Notes: generated from the sequence alone by a model not told the origin. Shown: positions 27,146-35,539, counted from the first letter of the stretch. The stretch is DNA of 64,000 nucleotides from Myxococcales bacterium (GCA_020633315.1 JACKDV010000015.1:62001-126000), one strand, 5' to 3'. Numbers and translations are program-made.

Positions 27146-28378
27146 GCCCTCGGGCTCGGGAAGCGCGCCGAGGCTGTGGTACAGGGCGATCTCGGTCGCT
27201 TTGAGGGTCCGTAGGCCGTAGGCCCTTCTGGTGATCACTTTGAGCTTGTTGTTGAGGCCCTCGGCGACGGCCGCCGAGATCTCGCCGCGGGCGCGGAACC
27301 AGTTGAGCAGCAGCTCGCGGTGGACCCGGAAGGAGCGGGCCAGCTTCTTCATCGGTTCGATGCGGGAGCGCATGACCGTGGAGCACCAGCGGTCGAGGAA
27401 CCTCCCGGCCCAGGTCGCCGAGGTGTAGTCCCACAACAGCTGCAGCTCCTCCTTGAGCAGGTAGGCGCGCACCGTTGTCAGGTTGTACTTGAGCAGGTCG
27501 CGGAGCTTGGCATCCTGCTTCTTGGTCAGGTTCTCGGGGCGCTTGAGCAGGGGCCACCGACCCCTCTTGAGGACGGGCTCGTAGCCATCGCGCTCGAGCT
27601 TCTTGACCTCCGCCGCCCGCACCTGGTCGATGGCCTTGTTGAGCCGCTGCACGATGTGGAAGCGGTCGAGCACGTGGACCGCCTGCTTGGCTCGACGCCC
27701 GATGGCGGTGAGGTAGGGCTTGTGCTGGTCGCTGCACACGAAGCGCAGCCAGCGGGCGCGCAGCCCGAACCAGTCGAAGAAGCCCTCGATGCACTCCTTG
27801 GTCCGGTCCTCGCCGATCCACAGAAGCCGACGACAGTGCGCGTCGATCTGGTAGACGACGGTCAGGTACTTGTGGCCGCGGTGCCACAGCACCTCGTCGA
27901 CGCCGATCGCCCGAATTCCCGTCAGATCGCGGTGCTGCAGGCCCCACTCGACCGCGAGGCCGACGGCACGGAAGACGGTGTCCCAGGTCGTGTTGAAGCT
28001 GCGGGCGACCTCGAGCCAGCTGAGCTTCTTGGCCCAGCGAGCGAGGAACCAGGCGTAGGCCGTGGTCGTCGGGCTCTTGCCTTGGGCCCAGGGAACGAGC
28101 TCGACCCTGACCCCGCACCGCGGGCACTTGACCCGGCGCATCGTGTACGCGAACAAGACCAGCAGGCCCCACAGCGGGACGAACTGGAAGTACCGGGTGC
28201 CCTCCGGGGTGTCGTAGTACGGCGCGGGTCGCTCGCACTTGGAGCACACCGGGCGGCACCGAGCGTCGGGGCGGATCCTGACGACCAGGCGCGCCCGTGG
28301 GCCACCGTGGAGCTCTACGTGGTCGTAGACGAAGCCCTTGTGTTTCTGGACGTGGTTGAGCAAAGTCTTGAGCTGCAT
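27128..28378 (-). CDS. ISL3-family transposase
   Basis: A 416-residue transposase. The N-terminal zinc-binding region has CxPVCSKC near residue 42 and VKCPRCGVRV near 82, as in the ISL3 zf domain. The helix-turn-helix region (WLEVARSFNTTWDTVFRAV) lies near 122. The DDE catalytic core includes AIGVDEVLWHRGH near 157, a second Asp in VCSDQHKPY near 213, and the C-terminal region with NNKLKVITRRAYG near 382. All motifs are present and the frame is open, so the enzyme may be active. Confidence 0.93.
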   Translation of the reverse strand: MQLKTLLNHVQKHKGFVYDHVELHGGPRARLVVRIRPDARCRPVCSKCERPAPYYDTPEGTRYFQFVPLWGLLVLFAYTMRRVKCPRCGVRVELVPWAQGKSPTTTAYAWFLARWAKKLSWLEVARSFNTTWDTVFRAVGLAVEWGLQHRDLTGIRAIGVDEVLWHRGHKYLTVVYQIDAHCRRLLWIGEDRTKECIEGFFDWFGLRARWLRFVCSDQHKPYLTAIGRRAKQAVHVLDRFHIVQRLNKAIDQVRAAEVKKLERDGYEPVLKRGRWPLLKRPENLTKKQDAKLRDLLKYNLTTVRAYLLKEELQLLWDYTSATWAGRFLDRWCSTVMRSRIEPMKKLARSFRVHRELLLNWFRARGEISAAVAEGLNNKLKVITRRAYGLRTLKATEIALYHSLGALPEPEGAHRFF

Positions 28379-28593
28379 CTCGGTTGCTGGGAGTGGGGTG
28401 GCGGTGTTGCAACTCCATCTTCGCTCCCCCGAGATGCGCTATGTCCGTACGCCCGTAGGCGCCTGCTCCCTGGCTCCTGCCCCCGGCTCGCGCAGAGCTC
28501 GTCCCGGACATCGCCGACGAGCTCGAGTCCGAGCCGCTCCCGCCCACCCATCACCCGGCGAGCCGAAGCCTCGGCCGCGTAGCACGGCCCTCG

Positions 28594-28617
28594 GCTCACG
28601 AATTCTCCCGAGGAACC
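28594..28617 (-). repeat. Right terminal inverted repeat of the ISL3 element
   Basis: Read on the minus strand it begins GGTTCCTCGGGAG and ends GTGAGC, matching the left repeat at 19 of 24 positions. It lies 216 bases upstream of the transposase start. Confidence 0.78.
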
Positions 28618-29005
28618 GGAAATTTAGGCAGCCATTTTCGGGGTGGCCCGTAGTCCAGGCCACGAGCCGAGGGGCAGGCTGACGGCTGACGTAACATCCA
28701 TACTCGGAAATCGATATCCGAGTTTTGGCAGGTCCACTCGGACTCCATCGCCCGATGACGGGCTCCTGGCGCATGGGTAGTTCGGGACAAACGAGATCTC
28801 AATGCCATGAACAGTACCCCTCGAGATCCATGAGCGCCAAATGGTACCGCTATGCGAGCACCGCCTGCCCTTCCGTGGCATGACAGAGGTCCCTATACTG
28901 CGCGCCAGTCTCATCAATGACCGAGTGGCGGGTAGGTTGGCCTCGGATGAGCTGGACGCAAGGGTGCGTCGTCGAGGCCCGAGCACGCCGATGGAGATGG
29001 ATGTG
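28618..29005. other. Non-coding stretch with a candidate promoter
   Basis: No supported gene in 388 bases. GC content is visibly lower than in the core. TATACT at 28894-28899 is a near-consensus -10, with TTCCGT (28871-28876) 17 bases upstream as a weak -35. It could drive the lipoprotein gene at 29006 with a leader of about 100 bases. Open frames crossing here run antisense to that gene. Confidence 0.4.
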
Positions 29006-29788
29006 ATGCAGTACATGTTTCGCACGATGACCGCGGCTCTGCTCTTGCTGTCCGCCTGCGGCGGGGATGACGACGACGAGCTTTCGGGTTTCTCGTCCAC
29101 CGGTGACGCGCCGGCCTCGACCTCCGCCGGAACCCAACAGTCAGAAGGGTCCTCCGAAGGCCTCGACACCGCCTCCTCTGGCGGACCCAGCGTTGGCGGA
29201 CCCCCTGAGATCCTCGGGATCGTCGCGATGCCGGCCATGATCTCGGAGGGGGACATCTGGAGCATCTCCGTGCAGGCGACCGATCCCGACGGGCTGGACG
29301 ACATCGTGGGAGCCACGCTCCTGTCCTCCGATGGCGGGTCAGCCTATGGCGTGCTCGAGCAGATCAGCGGAGGTACCTTCTCCACTTCCTTGTCGTGGTC
29401 ACAGATCCACGCGGTGGTGCCCATCGAATTCATCGGAACCGAGGAGCGTGTGTTCCTCGTGGAAATACTCGATGCTGCGGGCGGCATCGCCAGTGAGATG
29501 GTGAGCGTCACGCTCTCGTGCGATGAGGGCGGTGCGTGTGACGGCGACTGCACGCCGCTGGATACCGACTCGAATTGCGGCATGTGTGGGGTCGCGTGCG
29601 AGCTAGGCGCTGATTGCGTCGACGGCCTATGCGAGGGCGGCTTCTGCGGCGACGGTTGGATCGACCCGGGTGAGAACTGCGATGGCACCGAGCTCGGAGG
29701 GTTCGACTGCTTCTCACTCGGCTTCATGGGCGGCGAACTGGCGTGCAACCGCGCCACGTGTATGTTCGACGTGTCCATGTGTTTCTAG
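29006..29788 (+). CDS. Lipoprotein with Myxococcus-type Cys-rich repeat
   Basis: About 260 residues. The ATG at 29006 is preferred because GGAG lies 9 bases upstream and the leader MQYMFRTMTAALLLLSAC (Cys at residue 18) is clean; the ATG at 28991 would add an acidic n-region. A Ser/Thr linker leads to a beta-sandwich-like domain (ISVQATDPDGLDDIVGATL). A run of cysteines follows, ending in CGDGWIDPGENCDGTELGGF, which matches the myxobacterial cysteine-rich repeat (CGDG...GE.CD). Codon usage is less GC-biased than in flanking core genes, suggesting acquisition. A surface role is likely; the ligand is unknown. Confidence 0.8.
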   Translation: MQYMFRTMTAALLLLSACGGDDDDELSGFSSTGDAPASTSAGTQQSEGSSEGLDTASSGGPSVGGPPEILGIVAMPAMISEGDIWSISVQATDPDGLDDIVGATLLSSDGGSAYGVLEQISGGTFSTSLSWSQIHAVVPIEFIGTEERVFLVEILDAAGGIASEMVSVTLSCDEGGACDGDCTPLDTDSNCGMCGVACELGADCVDGLCEGGFCGDGWIDPGENCDGTELGGFDCFSLGFMGGELACNRATCMFDVSMCF

Positions 29789-30260
29789 ACCATGTCGAGG
29801 TCAGCCCGATGGACCGATCGGGCGAAGCCATCGGAGCGACTCGGCCGCCGCCTGGTTGTTCGCGAACAATGCCGTGACCCGTGTGTTCAGGTCACGAGGC
29901 GAACCATTCTTTCGCGGTTTCCGTGGACGCGGACGCCTCCGTGCTACTCTTCGACCGGAATCCAGTCCTCCAGTCTATACGTCCCGGGAGCGTCCACGAC
30001 GAAGTAGCACGCGGCCCCCCAATGCTCGGCGCATGTACCCATAGGGCTACAATATCCAGATCTCCTGACATCTTCGTGAATCAGGAGGCGAGGGATATGG
30101 CTGCGTAGGTGGTGGTAGGGCCGCTACGGGCCGGTTTGGCGGCGCACAGAAGGAGCTACTCTCGAGTCGCCAAACCTGCGTGTACCGGCCCGCCAGCACC
30201 CTCTGCGCGGCCATCTCCCTCACCTCCTTCGATCCCGCCCGCTCCCGACTGAGTGCGACA
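29789..30260. other. Non-coding stretch with a bulged stem-loop
   Basis: No gene is supported in 472 bases; short open frames here lack ribosome sites and domain signs. One structure stands out: 30128-30141 can pair in two blocks of 7 with 30168-30174 (CGCCAAA) and 30185-30191 (CCGGCCC), leaving a 10-base bulge. It could be a terminator for flanking genes or a remnant of a mobile sequence. Confidence 0.4.
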
Positions 30261-30542
30261 TCAGAATCCGTCGATCGAATGACACAACGTGGCAAGCATT
30301 CCCTCGAGTAGCTCGAGGCGCTTGCGGCTCCGCGTCGCGTCCATCAGCGCCTGGACCAGGCTGTAGAAGTCGGCGAGCTCGTGCCCCGTCGCCGTCACGA
30401 CCCAGAGCCCCTCGATCTCCTCGTGCCGCTTCGCTCGCGCCACGACCGCCGCGAGCTCCGGTATTCCCGTCGTGGCGTTGAGTAGCACCTTGCGCTCCTC
30501 GTCATCGAACCCCCACAGCCGCCGGTCGCTCAGCTTCAGCAC
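30261..30542 (-). CDS. Small hypothetical protein downstream of an immunity gene
   Basis: About 93 residues from a GTG at 30542 (MLKLSDRRLWGFDDEERK). The protein is soluble, acidic/basic mixed and helix-prone, with the sequence LWVVTATGHELADFYSLVQA and the end CHSIDGF. A longer frame to 30617 adds a segment without a ribosome site. It follows the Imm49-like gene by 110 bases on the same strand, so it may be another immunity protein or an accessory. No family recognised. Confidence 0.5.
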   Translation of the reverse strand: MLKLSDRRLWGFDDEERKVLLNATTGIPELAAVVARAKRHEEIEGLWVVTATGHELADFYSLVQALMDATRSRKRLELLEGMLATLCHSIDGF

Positions 30543-30651
30543 GCCGCCAGCAGACCATGTCCGGCGGGGCTGCGTCACGCCCGGCCAGCACGGCCACCCC
30601 CGGGCCACAAGGTGCACGGCGACGGCGTTGCTGGAGGGGTTACGTCCTTCC

Positions 30652-31452
30652 TCAACTAGATCTTCCTCGCCTCCGCCCCCGATAGTGCACCCGCCCCCAG
30701 GCCCCCCGGTCGAACTCCCACGGGCTCTCCCCCCGCACCGGCCCCGGGCAGTGCAGGTACTGCGGCTCCGTCGCCATCCTCAGCCGCTCCGCGATCTTCA
30801 GCAGCGCCACCCCCTCGAGCGAGAAGTGCCGCATCCACATCGCGGCGTCGTCGCCCAGCGCCCCGCGGTCGGCAATCGCGTTGACATCGTGCCGCCGCCG
30901 CTCGAGCAGCCCGACCAGCGCCGTGTCAAAGTCCTTCGCATGCCGGCGCAGCAGGGCGCGACACACGTCCAGCCGCAGGTCGAGCTCCCCGTCGAGAACC
31001 TCCTCGTACCGCTCCAAGATCGGCTCCGTCACCTCGGCCGGCGCCTGCAGCACCCCGTGCTGGATCAGGAACCACACGTAGAGGAAGTCGTCCTCGTACT
31101 CCCGTTCCGGGTTCCAGGTCGGGCGGCTGGCCTCGGCGATCCACCGCGCGGCCTCCCAGTAGCCCGAGCCGATCGCGTCGAACAGGGGCTTGGCGAAGCT
31201 GGTCACCTTGGCCCCGTCGGGCTGCGGCTCGAGCTCGTAGAGGTACATCCCGGCGCTCTGCATGGCGCAGATGTGATAGCGATCGGCGCTGCCCTCCTGC
31301 AGCAGCGTGGCCACGCCGAGCTGCCGGTAGTAGGTGCAGATCTGGTGCACGTCGTCGATGCGGCCCACTGGGCCCTTCGCGAGCGTGTGGATCCCGCGGG
31401 GCAGCATGAAGTGGGCGTTGTCGATCGCCACCTCGAGGAACATGCCGCTCAT
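30652..31452 (-). CDS. Imm49-like immunity protein
   Basis: A 266-residue soluble protein from the ATG at 31452, which overlaps the stop of the truncated gene upstream (31449-31452). It resembles the Imm49 family of immunity proteins that neutralise polymorphic or contact-dependent toxins. The main sign is PTWNPEREYEDDFLYVWFL near residue 145, followed by a helical region with DLRLDVCRALLRRHAKDF and ending ESPWEFDRGAWGRVHYRG. No toxin gene is nearby, making it an orphan immunity gene. Family assignment is by recalled motif only. Confidence 0.6.
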   Translation of the reverse strand: MSGMFLEVAIDNAHFMLPRGIHTLAKGPVGRIDDVHQICTYYRQLGVATLLQEGSADRYHICAMQSAGMYLYELEPQPDGAKVTSFAKPLFDAIGSGYWEAARWIAEASRPTWNPEREYEDDFLYVWFLIQHGVLQAPAEVTEPILERYEEVLDGELDLRLDVCRALLRRHAKDFDTALVGLLERRRHDVNAIADRGALGDDAAMWMRHFSLEGVALLKIAERLRMATEPQYLHCPGPVRGESPWEFDRGAWGRVHYRGRRRGRSS

Positions 31453-31724
31453 CGGGGGCCCACCAGGTGCTCCAGCTCGGTCAGCTCGAAGTTGGTCAGG
31501 CCCTCTCCACGGACGACCTCGACGAGCCGCTCGCTGACGAAGTAGTGCTTGGGGACCTCTTGCGCGCGGAGCAGGTCGGGCTTGCCCTCGAGCTTGTTGG
31601 TGTCGAGCACCCAACGCTTGCACCCGTAGACCTTCTGACTCTTGGCGTAGCGTGTGGAATCGGAGGCCGGGTGCGCGATGTCGTGGCTTCCGATCGGATT
31701 GACGAAGGCGTAGTCAGTGCTGTG
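31449..31724 (-). pseudogene. Imm11-like (DUF1629) immunity gene, C-terminal fragment cut by IS66
   Basis: Only the last 90 or so codons remain, starting at HSTDYAFVNPIGS next to the left end of the IS66 element. The preserved part has the layout of Imm11/DUF1629 C-termini: DYAFVNP, KRWVLDTNKLEGKPDLLRA, then YFVSERLVEVVRGEGLTNFE, where the VSE-x-L-x-E-x-V-x-x-x-G-L-T-x-F ending is typical. The open frame continues into the element (to 31898), but those residues are antisense to the transposase. Its stop overlaps the start of the Imm49-like gene, showing the two were once an operon of immunity genes. Confidence 0.6.
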
Positions 31725-31748
31725 GTAACCGTTCAGCCCCCAGGTTTG
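31725..31748 (+). repeat. Left terminal inverted repeat of the IS66 element
   Basis: GTAACCGTTCAGCCCCC then AGGTTTG. The first 11 bases match the right repeat exactly; beyond that the two differ by one inserted base and a few substitutions. Confidence 0.78.
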
Positions 31749-31814
31749 CCGGGGTGCGCAACCACACGGCGGAGCGGATCGACATGACGCTCGGAGCATG
31801 ATCAAACCATCGGC

Positions 31815-33275
31815 GTGGTGCCGCCGGACAGCGACGAGTCTCTCGAGCCAGGGGAAGCCCGGAGCGTCGAGCTCGAGCGCCAGCTCGCGGCCAGTCACGC
31901 TCGGACCGCCGAGCTCGAGGCGATCGTCGTCAAGCAGGCGGCGCAGATCGAGGTCTTGCTCGAGCAGCTCCGCCGAAACTCGAGCAACTCACACCTCCCG
32001 CCATCCAGCGATGGGCCCGGGACCGCCGGGTCCACCGCCGGCAAGAAGAAGTCCAAGAGCAAGCGCAAGCGGGGCGGTCAGAAGGGTCGACGCGGCGCCC
32101 ATCGGCAGCTGTTGCCCGTCGAGCAGGTCGACCACGTCGCCGACATCTTCCCCGACGCATGCTGTGGCTGCGGGTCACCACTCCCCGCGACGCCGGACAT
32201 CGACCCGCGGCGGTACCAGCAGGTGGACTTGGCTCGAAGTGGTCGGCACGTCACCGAGTGGCGGCGACACGAGGTCGTGTGCCGATGCGGCGCATCGACG
32301 CTGGCTGCGTACGACGCCGATGTGATTCCATCCTCGCCCTTCGGCCCTCGGCTGACCGCGGTCGTCGTGATGCTCACCGGGGCCTACCACCTCAGCCGGA
32401 GGCGGGCGTCTCAGCTGTTGCGCGAGCTGTTCCAGATCGACGTGTCGGTCGGCTCCGTGAGCAACATCGAGGCACGTGCGAGCGCGGCGATGGCCGCCGC
32501 TGCCGACGAGGCGCAGCGCGAGGTCGAGGCCGCGGCGGTCAAGCACACCGACGCGACGACCTGGCTGCAGGCCGGCGTCACGAGGTCGCTGTGGACCTTG
32601 GCCAGCTCGATGGCGACGGTCTACACGATCTTCACCGATGGCTGTCGCGAGACGATCCGGCCAATGTTCGGGGCGCGGGTCGGGATCCTCGTCAGCGATC
32701 GGGCCTCGGTCTTCGGCTTCTGGGCGATGGAGAGCAGGCAGATCTGCTGGGCGCACCTGCTCCGAAAGCTCGTCTCCTTCTCGGAGCGCGATGGGCCTGC
32801 GGGGGCCATCGGTCGCGAGCTACTCGACTGCGCAGGGCTCGTGTTCGAGTACTGGCACGGGTTCAAGGACGGCCAGCTGACACGCGACGAGCTCGCGGTG
32901 TGGATGCGACCGGTGCAGCACCAGCTCGAGGCCGTGCTCGAGCGAGCGGTGGCGGCCAACGAAGCGAGACTCTCGGGGTCGTGCGCCGACATCCTGGCGC
33001 ATCGGGCCGCCTTGTGGACGTTCGTCGAGCACGAGGGCGTGGAGCCGACCAACAACCACGCGGAGCGAGAGCTGCGAGCATTCGTGCTGTGGCGCAAGCG
33101 GTCGTTCGGCTCGACCAGCGAGCGGGGCCTTCGCTTCGCCGAGCGAGTGATGACCGTGGTGCACACTGCCCGCAAGCAAGGCAAGGACGTGCTCGACTTC
33201 CTCGTGCAGTGCTGCACCGCGCACGCTCGGGGCACGACGCCTCCGCCGCTGCTGGGTCTCGCCACCGCACGATGA
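31815..33275 (+). CDS. IS66-family transposase
   Basis: A 486-residue DDE transposase starting with GTG at 31815. The N-terminal 60 residues form a coiled-coil-like segment (ELEAIVVKQAAQIEVLLEQL). A basic linker (KKKSKSKRKRGGQKGRRGAH) leads to the IS66 zinc-binding domain (CCGCGSP near 117, CRCGAS near 157). The catalytic domain shows KHTDATTWLQAG with the first Asp near 246, VSDRASVFGFW near 293, and the family hallmark EPTNNHAERELR with the Glu near 423. The frame is intact. Confidence 0.93.
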   Translation: MVPPDSDESLEPGEARSVELERQLAASHARTAELEAIVVKQAAQIEVLLEQLRRNSSNSHLPPSSDGPGTAGSTAGKKKSKSKRKRGGQKGRRGAHRQLLPVEQVDHVADIFPDACCGCGSPLPATPDIDPRRYQQVDLARSGRHVTEWRRHEVVCRCGASTLAAYDADVIPSSPFGPRLTAVVVMLTGAYHLSRRRASQLLRELFQIDVSVGSVSNIEARASAAMAAAADEAQREVEAAAVKHTDATTWLQAGVTRSLWTLASSMATVYTIFTDGCRETIRPMFGARVGILVSDRASVFGFWAMESRQICWAHLLRKLVSFSERDGPAGAIGRELLDCAGLVFEYWHGFKDGQLTRDELAVWMRPVQHQLEAVLERAVAANEARLSGSCADILAHRAALWTFVEHEGVEPTNNHAERELRAFVLWRKRSFGSTSERGLRFAERVMTVVHTARKQGKDVLDFLVQCCTAHARGTTPPPLLGLATAR

Positions 33276-33284
33276 GCTCCATGC

Positions 33285-33704
33285 TCACGAGGCCGACGCG
33301 GTCTTGCGACCCACGGTCGGGAAGTACCGTGTGTGGTTGCGCTGCCCCACGCTTCGGACCCGGCCCTGCTGCCTGAGCCCCGACATCGGTCGCTGCAGGG
33401 CCCGCACCGTCATCTGTAGCTCGGCCGCGAACGTGGTGAGCGACTCGCCAGGGCGAGCCCGCACCAGCTGGCACAACCGCTCTTCGAGCTGCTCGAGCTC
33501 CTGAACCGAGCGCCGCCGACCACTGGGGTGCCCCGGACGGCGCGGGGTCGCACCGGCCTTGGTCGTCCTGGCTGCTGGCCGCGTGGCCGCCCCGAACGCG
33601 TGCTCGATGGCCTCTCGAGCTGCGCGGCGTCCCTCCGCCACGTATCCCTCCACCAGTTGCTCGATCGTCTTGGTCAGCTCCTCGGTGCTCCTCGGCGTGT
33701 TCAT
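33285..33704 (-). CDS. Passenger DNA-binding-like protein of the IS66 element
   Basis: A 139-residue basic protein encoded on the strand opposite the transposase, with both genes inside the same terminal repeats. The ATG at 33704 is preceded by GAGGCAGGG. The N-terminal third is helical (TEELTKTIEQLVEGYVAEGR). A basic Pro/Arg linker and a C-terminal helix-turn-helix-like region follow (SLTTFAAELQMTVRALQRPM) with a wing-like end (VRSVGQRNHTRYFP). It may regulate transposition or help target DNA. No standard IS66 accessory protein (TnpA, TnpB) looks like it. Confidence 0.65.
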   Translation of the reverse strand: MNTPRSTEELTKTIEQLVEGYVAEGRRAAREAIEHAFGAATRPAARTTKAGATPRRPGHPSGRRRSVQELEQLEERLCQLVRARPGESLTTFAAELQMTVRALQRPMSGLRQQGRVRSVGQRNHTRYFPTVGRKTASAS

Positions 33705-33736
33705 GCCCTGCCTCTCGCATGGGCCGAGGTCCGGTT

Positions 33737-33759
33737 CAACACCGGGGGTGAACGGTTAC
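33737..33759 (-). repeat. Right terminal inverted repeat of the IS66 element
   Basis: Read on the minus strand from 33759: GTAACCGTTCACCCCC then GGTGTTG, matching the left repeat. Confidence 0.78.
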
Positions 33760-33817
33760 CGGCGAGCAGGCGCCCCCCGCCGGCAAGCCAACTCCATGCC
33801 CCAAGATCCTCACCCCC

Positions 33818-35512
33818 TCACGCAGGAAAGCTCCGTCGCTCGAGCTCGTGATCGCTGAAGCGAGGAGGCTCCAGGGGATGGCGAGGCAAGGCGGCGGTGG
33901 GATCGACGAGGGTGTTGGCCACTCGCTCGAAGACGGTTTGGTAGCCCGGCAGGGTCCACTTGCCGAAGTGCGTGCTCGCGCCCTCGTAGTCCTGGAGCGT
34001 GTATTCCTCCGGTGTCGTCACATAGCCCGAGTAGGCGTTGGCGTAGCCGGCCAGGATGGTGTGGGTCACGTTGCGTGAGGCGAGCGCTCCCTCGACCGTT
34101 GCGCGGAGGCGGCGGCCCGCCACCGTCGTGATCTCGGCCGGGGCCGCCGCAATCGCCACGTTGCCGATCGTCGCCACCTGCACCGGGAGGATCGGCGGCG
34201 TCCAGGGCTTGGCGTCGGGCGAGTCCTCGTCCAGCGCACGCACCAGTCGCAGCGCCGGGTGCAGGCGCCACGGGAGCGGAAGACGACGGATCCGGCGGAT
34301 GCCCAGCATGCGGCGACGCCCGCTCTCCACCCAGGGGACCTTCTCGCCCTGCGTGGCCTCGTGCTCCGCCCAGCGCTCGCGCGGGACCAGGCGACGCCAG
34401 CGGGCGCGAGCCGCCTGGACGTGGCCCTGCAAGGAGCGCAGCGAGCGAGGCAGGCCCGGGCCCTCCTCGGTGCCGAAGAACATCGCCATGCCGATCTCGG
34501 CGGGGCCCGTGTGCACGCCCGAGCGGCCACCCACGAAGCGGGGCTCCACGTCGATGCGGGAGAAGTCCTCGAAGGCGTGGGCCGTGGCCAGCTCGGGGGC
34601 GAGGGGCGGGCCGGGATCGGCGTCGAGCAGCTCCATCGCCTTGTCGGCCTGGAGCTCGCCGTTGAAGCGCGCGCTCTCGTCGTCGTCGGGGTAGCGGCCG
34701 CGCATGAAGGGGCGACCCGGGTGGCGGCGATCGTTGGGCGTGGCGTCACCCGTCGCGCCCTGCGCGAAGGCGGCCACGTAGCCCTCGTGGCCCCGCCGGG
34801 CCATCGCACGCTCCACCGCCTGCGCGGCGTAGCCCTTGTTGTCGAAGTGCAGCGCCGTGTTGTCGCTGTGCACGCTGGTGCCGTGCACGGCGAACCAGTT
34901 GATCGAGCCCAGGGGCGAGCCGTCGGCGGTGCAGAAGCGGAGCATCCGCATGGTGCGATCGAGGGCGACCGCCCGCTCCTGCTCGGTGACCGGGACCACC
35001 TCGGGGTTGAGGTTGTACGCCTCGATGCTGCGGTTCCAGGCCACCGGCACCTCGGGATCGAAGTCGCCCTCCACGTAGCCGGCCGTCCCGGGCACGCGCG
35101 AGCGCCATGCCCTCGCGATCGCCTCCACGATGCCCTCGGCCAGGCCCTCGAGCACCTTGGCCGAGAAGCCGGGGATGGTGACGTTGTAGAACGGATAGTG
35201 GGTGAAGCCGCCCGGGCCGCTGTGGGTGTGGGTGGCCATCAGCATCAGCTCGGGCAGGCCCAGGCGAGCCTCGGGCAGCACCTGGGCCAGGCGCTCGTGC
35301 ACCCGCTCGCGCAAGGCCAGGGTGATGAAGGCCAGCTCGCAGCAGACCATCACCAGCCGCCGATCGCCGTCGGGCTGCACCAGCACGAAGGCCCGGGCGT
35401 GCAGCGGCGTGGCGACCGACTCCACCACGTTGTGGAGCATCCCCCAGCCCATCATGCCCAGGCGCGGCTCGTAGACGGTGATGTCGGTCTTGGCGACGCC
35501 GATCTCCAGCAT
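33818..35512 (-). CDS. Neutral/alkaline ceramidase-family hydrolase
   Basis: A 564-residue protein resembling the N-terminal catalytic domain of neutral ceramidases, zinc amidases that split ceramide into sphingosine and fatty acid. All four zinc ligands have candidates in order: His of THTHSGPGG near 94, His of NWFAVHGTS near 211, Glu of AAPAEITTVAGRR near 462 and Tyr of GYANAYSGYVTTPEEY near 492. The nucleophile motif, GD-x-SPN in known enzymes, reads GATGDATPND near 251, so the catalytic Ser is replaced by Thr. No signal peptide is seen (MLEIGVAKTDITVYEP), unlike secreted family members. Neutral ceramidase is known from pseudomonads, mycobacteria and eukaryotes; sphingolipids occur in myxobacteria, making a self-lipid substrate plausible. 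Confidence 0.88.
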   Translation of the reverse strand: MLEIGVAKTDITVYEPRLGMMGWGMLHNVVESVATPLHARAFVLVQPDGDRRLVMVCCELAFITLALRERVHERLAQVLPEARLGLPELMLMATHTHSGPGGFTHYPFYNVTIPGFSAKVLEGLAEGIVEAIARAWRSRVPGTAGYVEGDFDPEVPVAWNRSIEAYNLNPEVVPVTEQERAVALDRTMRMLRFCTADGSPLGSINWFAVHGTSVHSDNTALHFDNKGYAAQAVERAMARRGHEGYVAAFAQGATGDATPNDRRHPGRPFMRGRYPDDDESARFNGELQADKAMELLDADPGPPLAPELATAHAFEDFSRIDVEPRFVGGRSGVHTGPAEIGMAMFFGTEEGPGLPRSLRSLQGHVQAARARWRRLVPRERWAEHEATQGEKVPWVESGRRRMLGIRRIRRLPLPWRLHPALRLVRALDEDSPDAKPWTPPILPVQVATIGNVAIAAAPAEITTVAGRRLRATVEGALASRNVTHTILAGYANAYSGYVTTPEEYTLQDYEGASTHFGKWTLPGYQTVFERVANTLVDPTAALPRHPLEPPRFSDHELERRSFPA

Positions 35513-35539
35513 GGCGACCGTTCAACCCGGCCCCGTCGC

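Larger units (their letters stand above)
27122..28617 (-). mobile_element. ISL3-family insertion sequence, about 1.5 kb
   Basis: The element is bounded by imperfect 24-base inverted repeats (27122-27145 and 28594-28617; 19 of 24 identical) and holds one transposase gene. The transposase stop lies inside the left repeat. The flanking octamers (27114-27121 and 28618-28625) differ, so no 8-base target duplication, expected for ISL3, survives. It lies 13 bases after the MscS-like gene and has not interrupted a recognisable gene. Confidence 0.8.
31725..33759 (+). mobile_element. IS66-family element with a passenger gene, 2035 bp
   Basis: The ends are inverted repeats starting with GTAA, as usual for IS66: 31725-31748, and 33759 back to 33737 on the other strand. 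Inside are one IS66 transposase gene (plus strand) and one small DNA-binding-like gene (minus strand). The tnpA and tnpB accessory genes of classical IS66 are absent, as in the single-ORF subgroup. The flanking octamers (31717-31724 and 33760-33767) differ, so no target duplication is visible. Insertion truncated an Imm11-like gene. Confidence 0.8.

Noticed and set aside
27114..28625. 8-base target duplication around the ISL3 element
   Set aside because: The flanking octamers differ (ATATTGTA and GGAAATTT).
28624..29316. Minus-strand frame upstream of and across the Cys-rich lipoprotein
   Set aside because: Most of it is antisense to the lipoprotein gene, which has a signal peptide and recognised repeat; this frame has neither.
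29792..30108. Short plus-strand frames in 29789-30260
   Set aside because: No ribosome sites, no domain signs and atypical composition.
31717..33767. 8-base target duplication around the IS66 element
   Set aside because: The flanking octamers differ (GTGCTGTG and CGGCGAGC).
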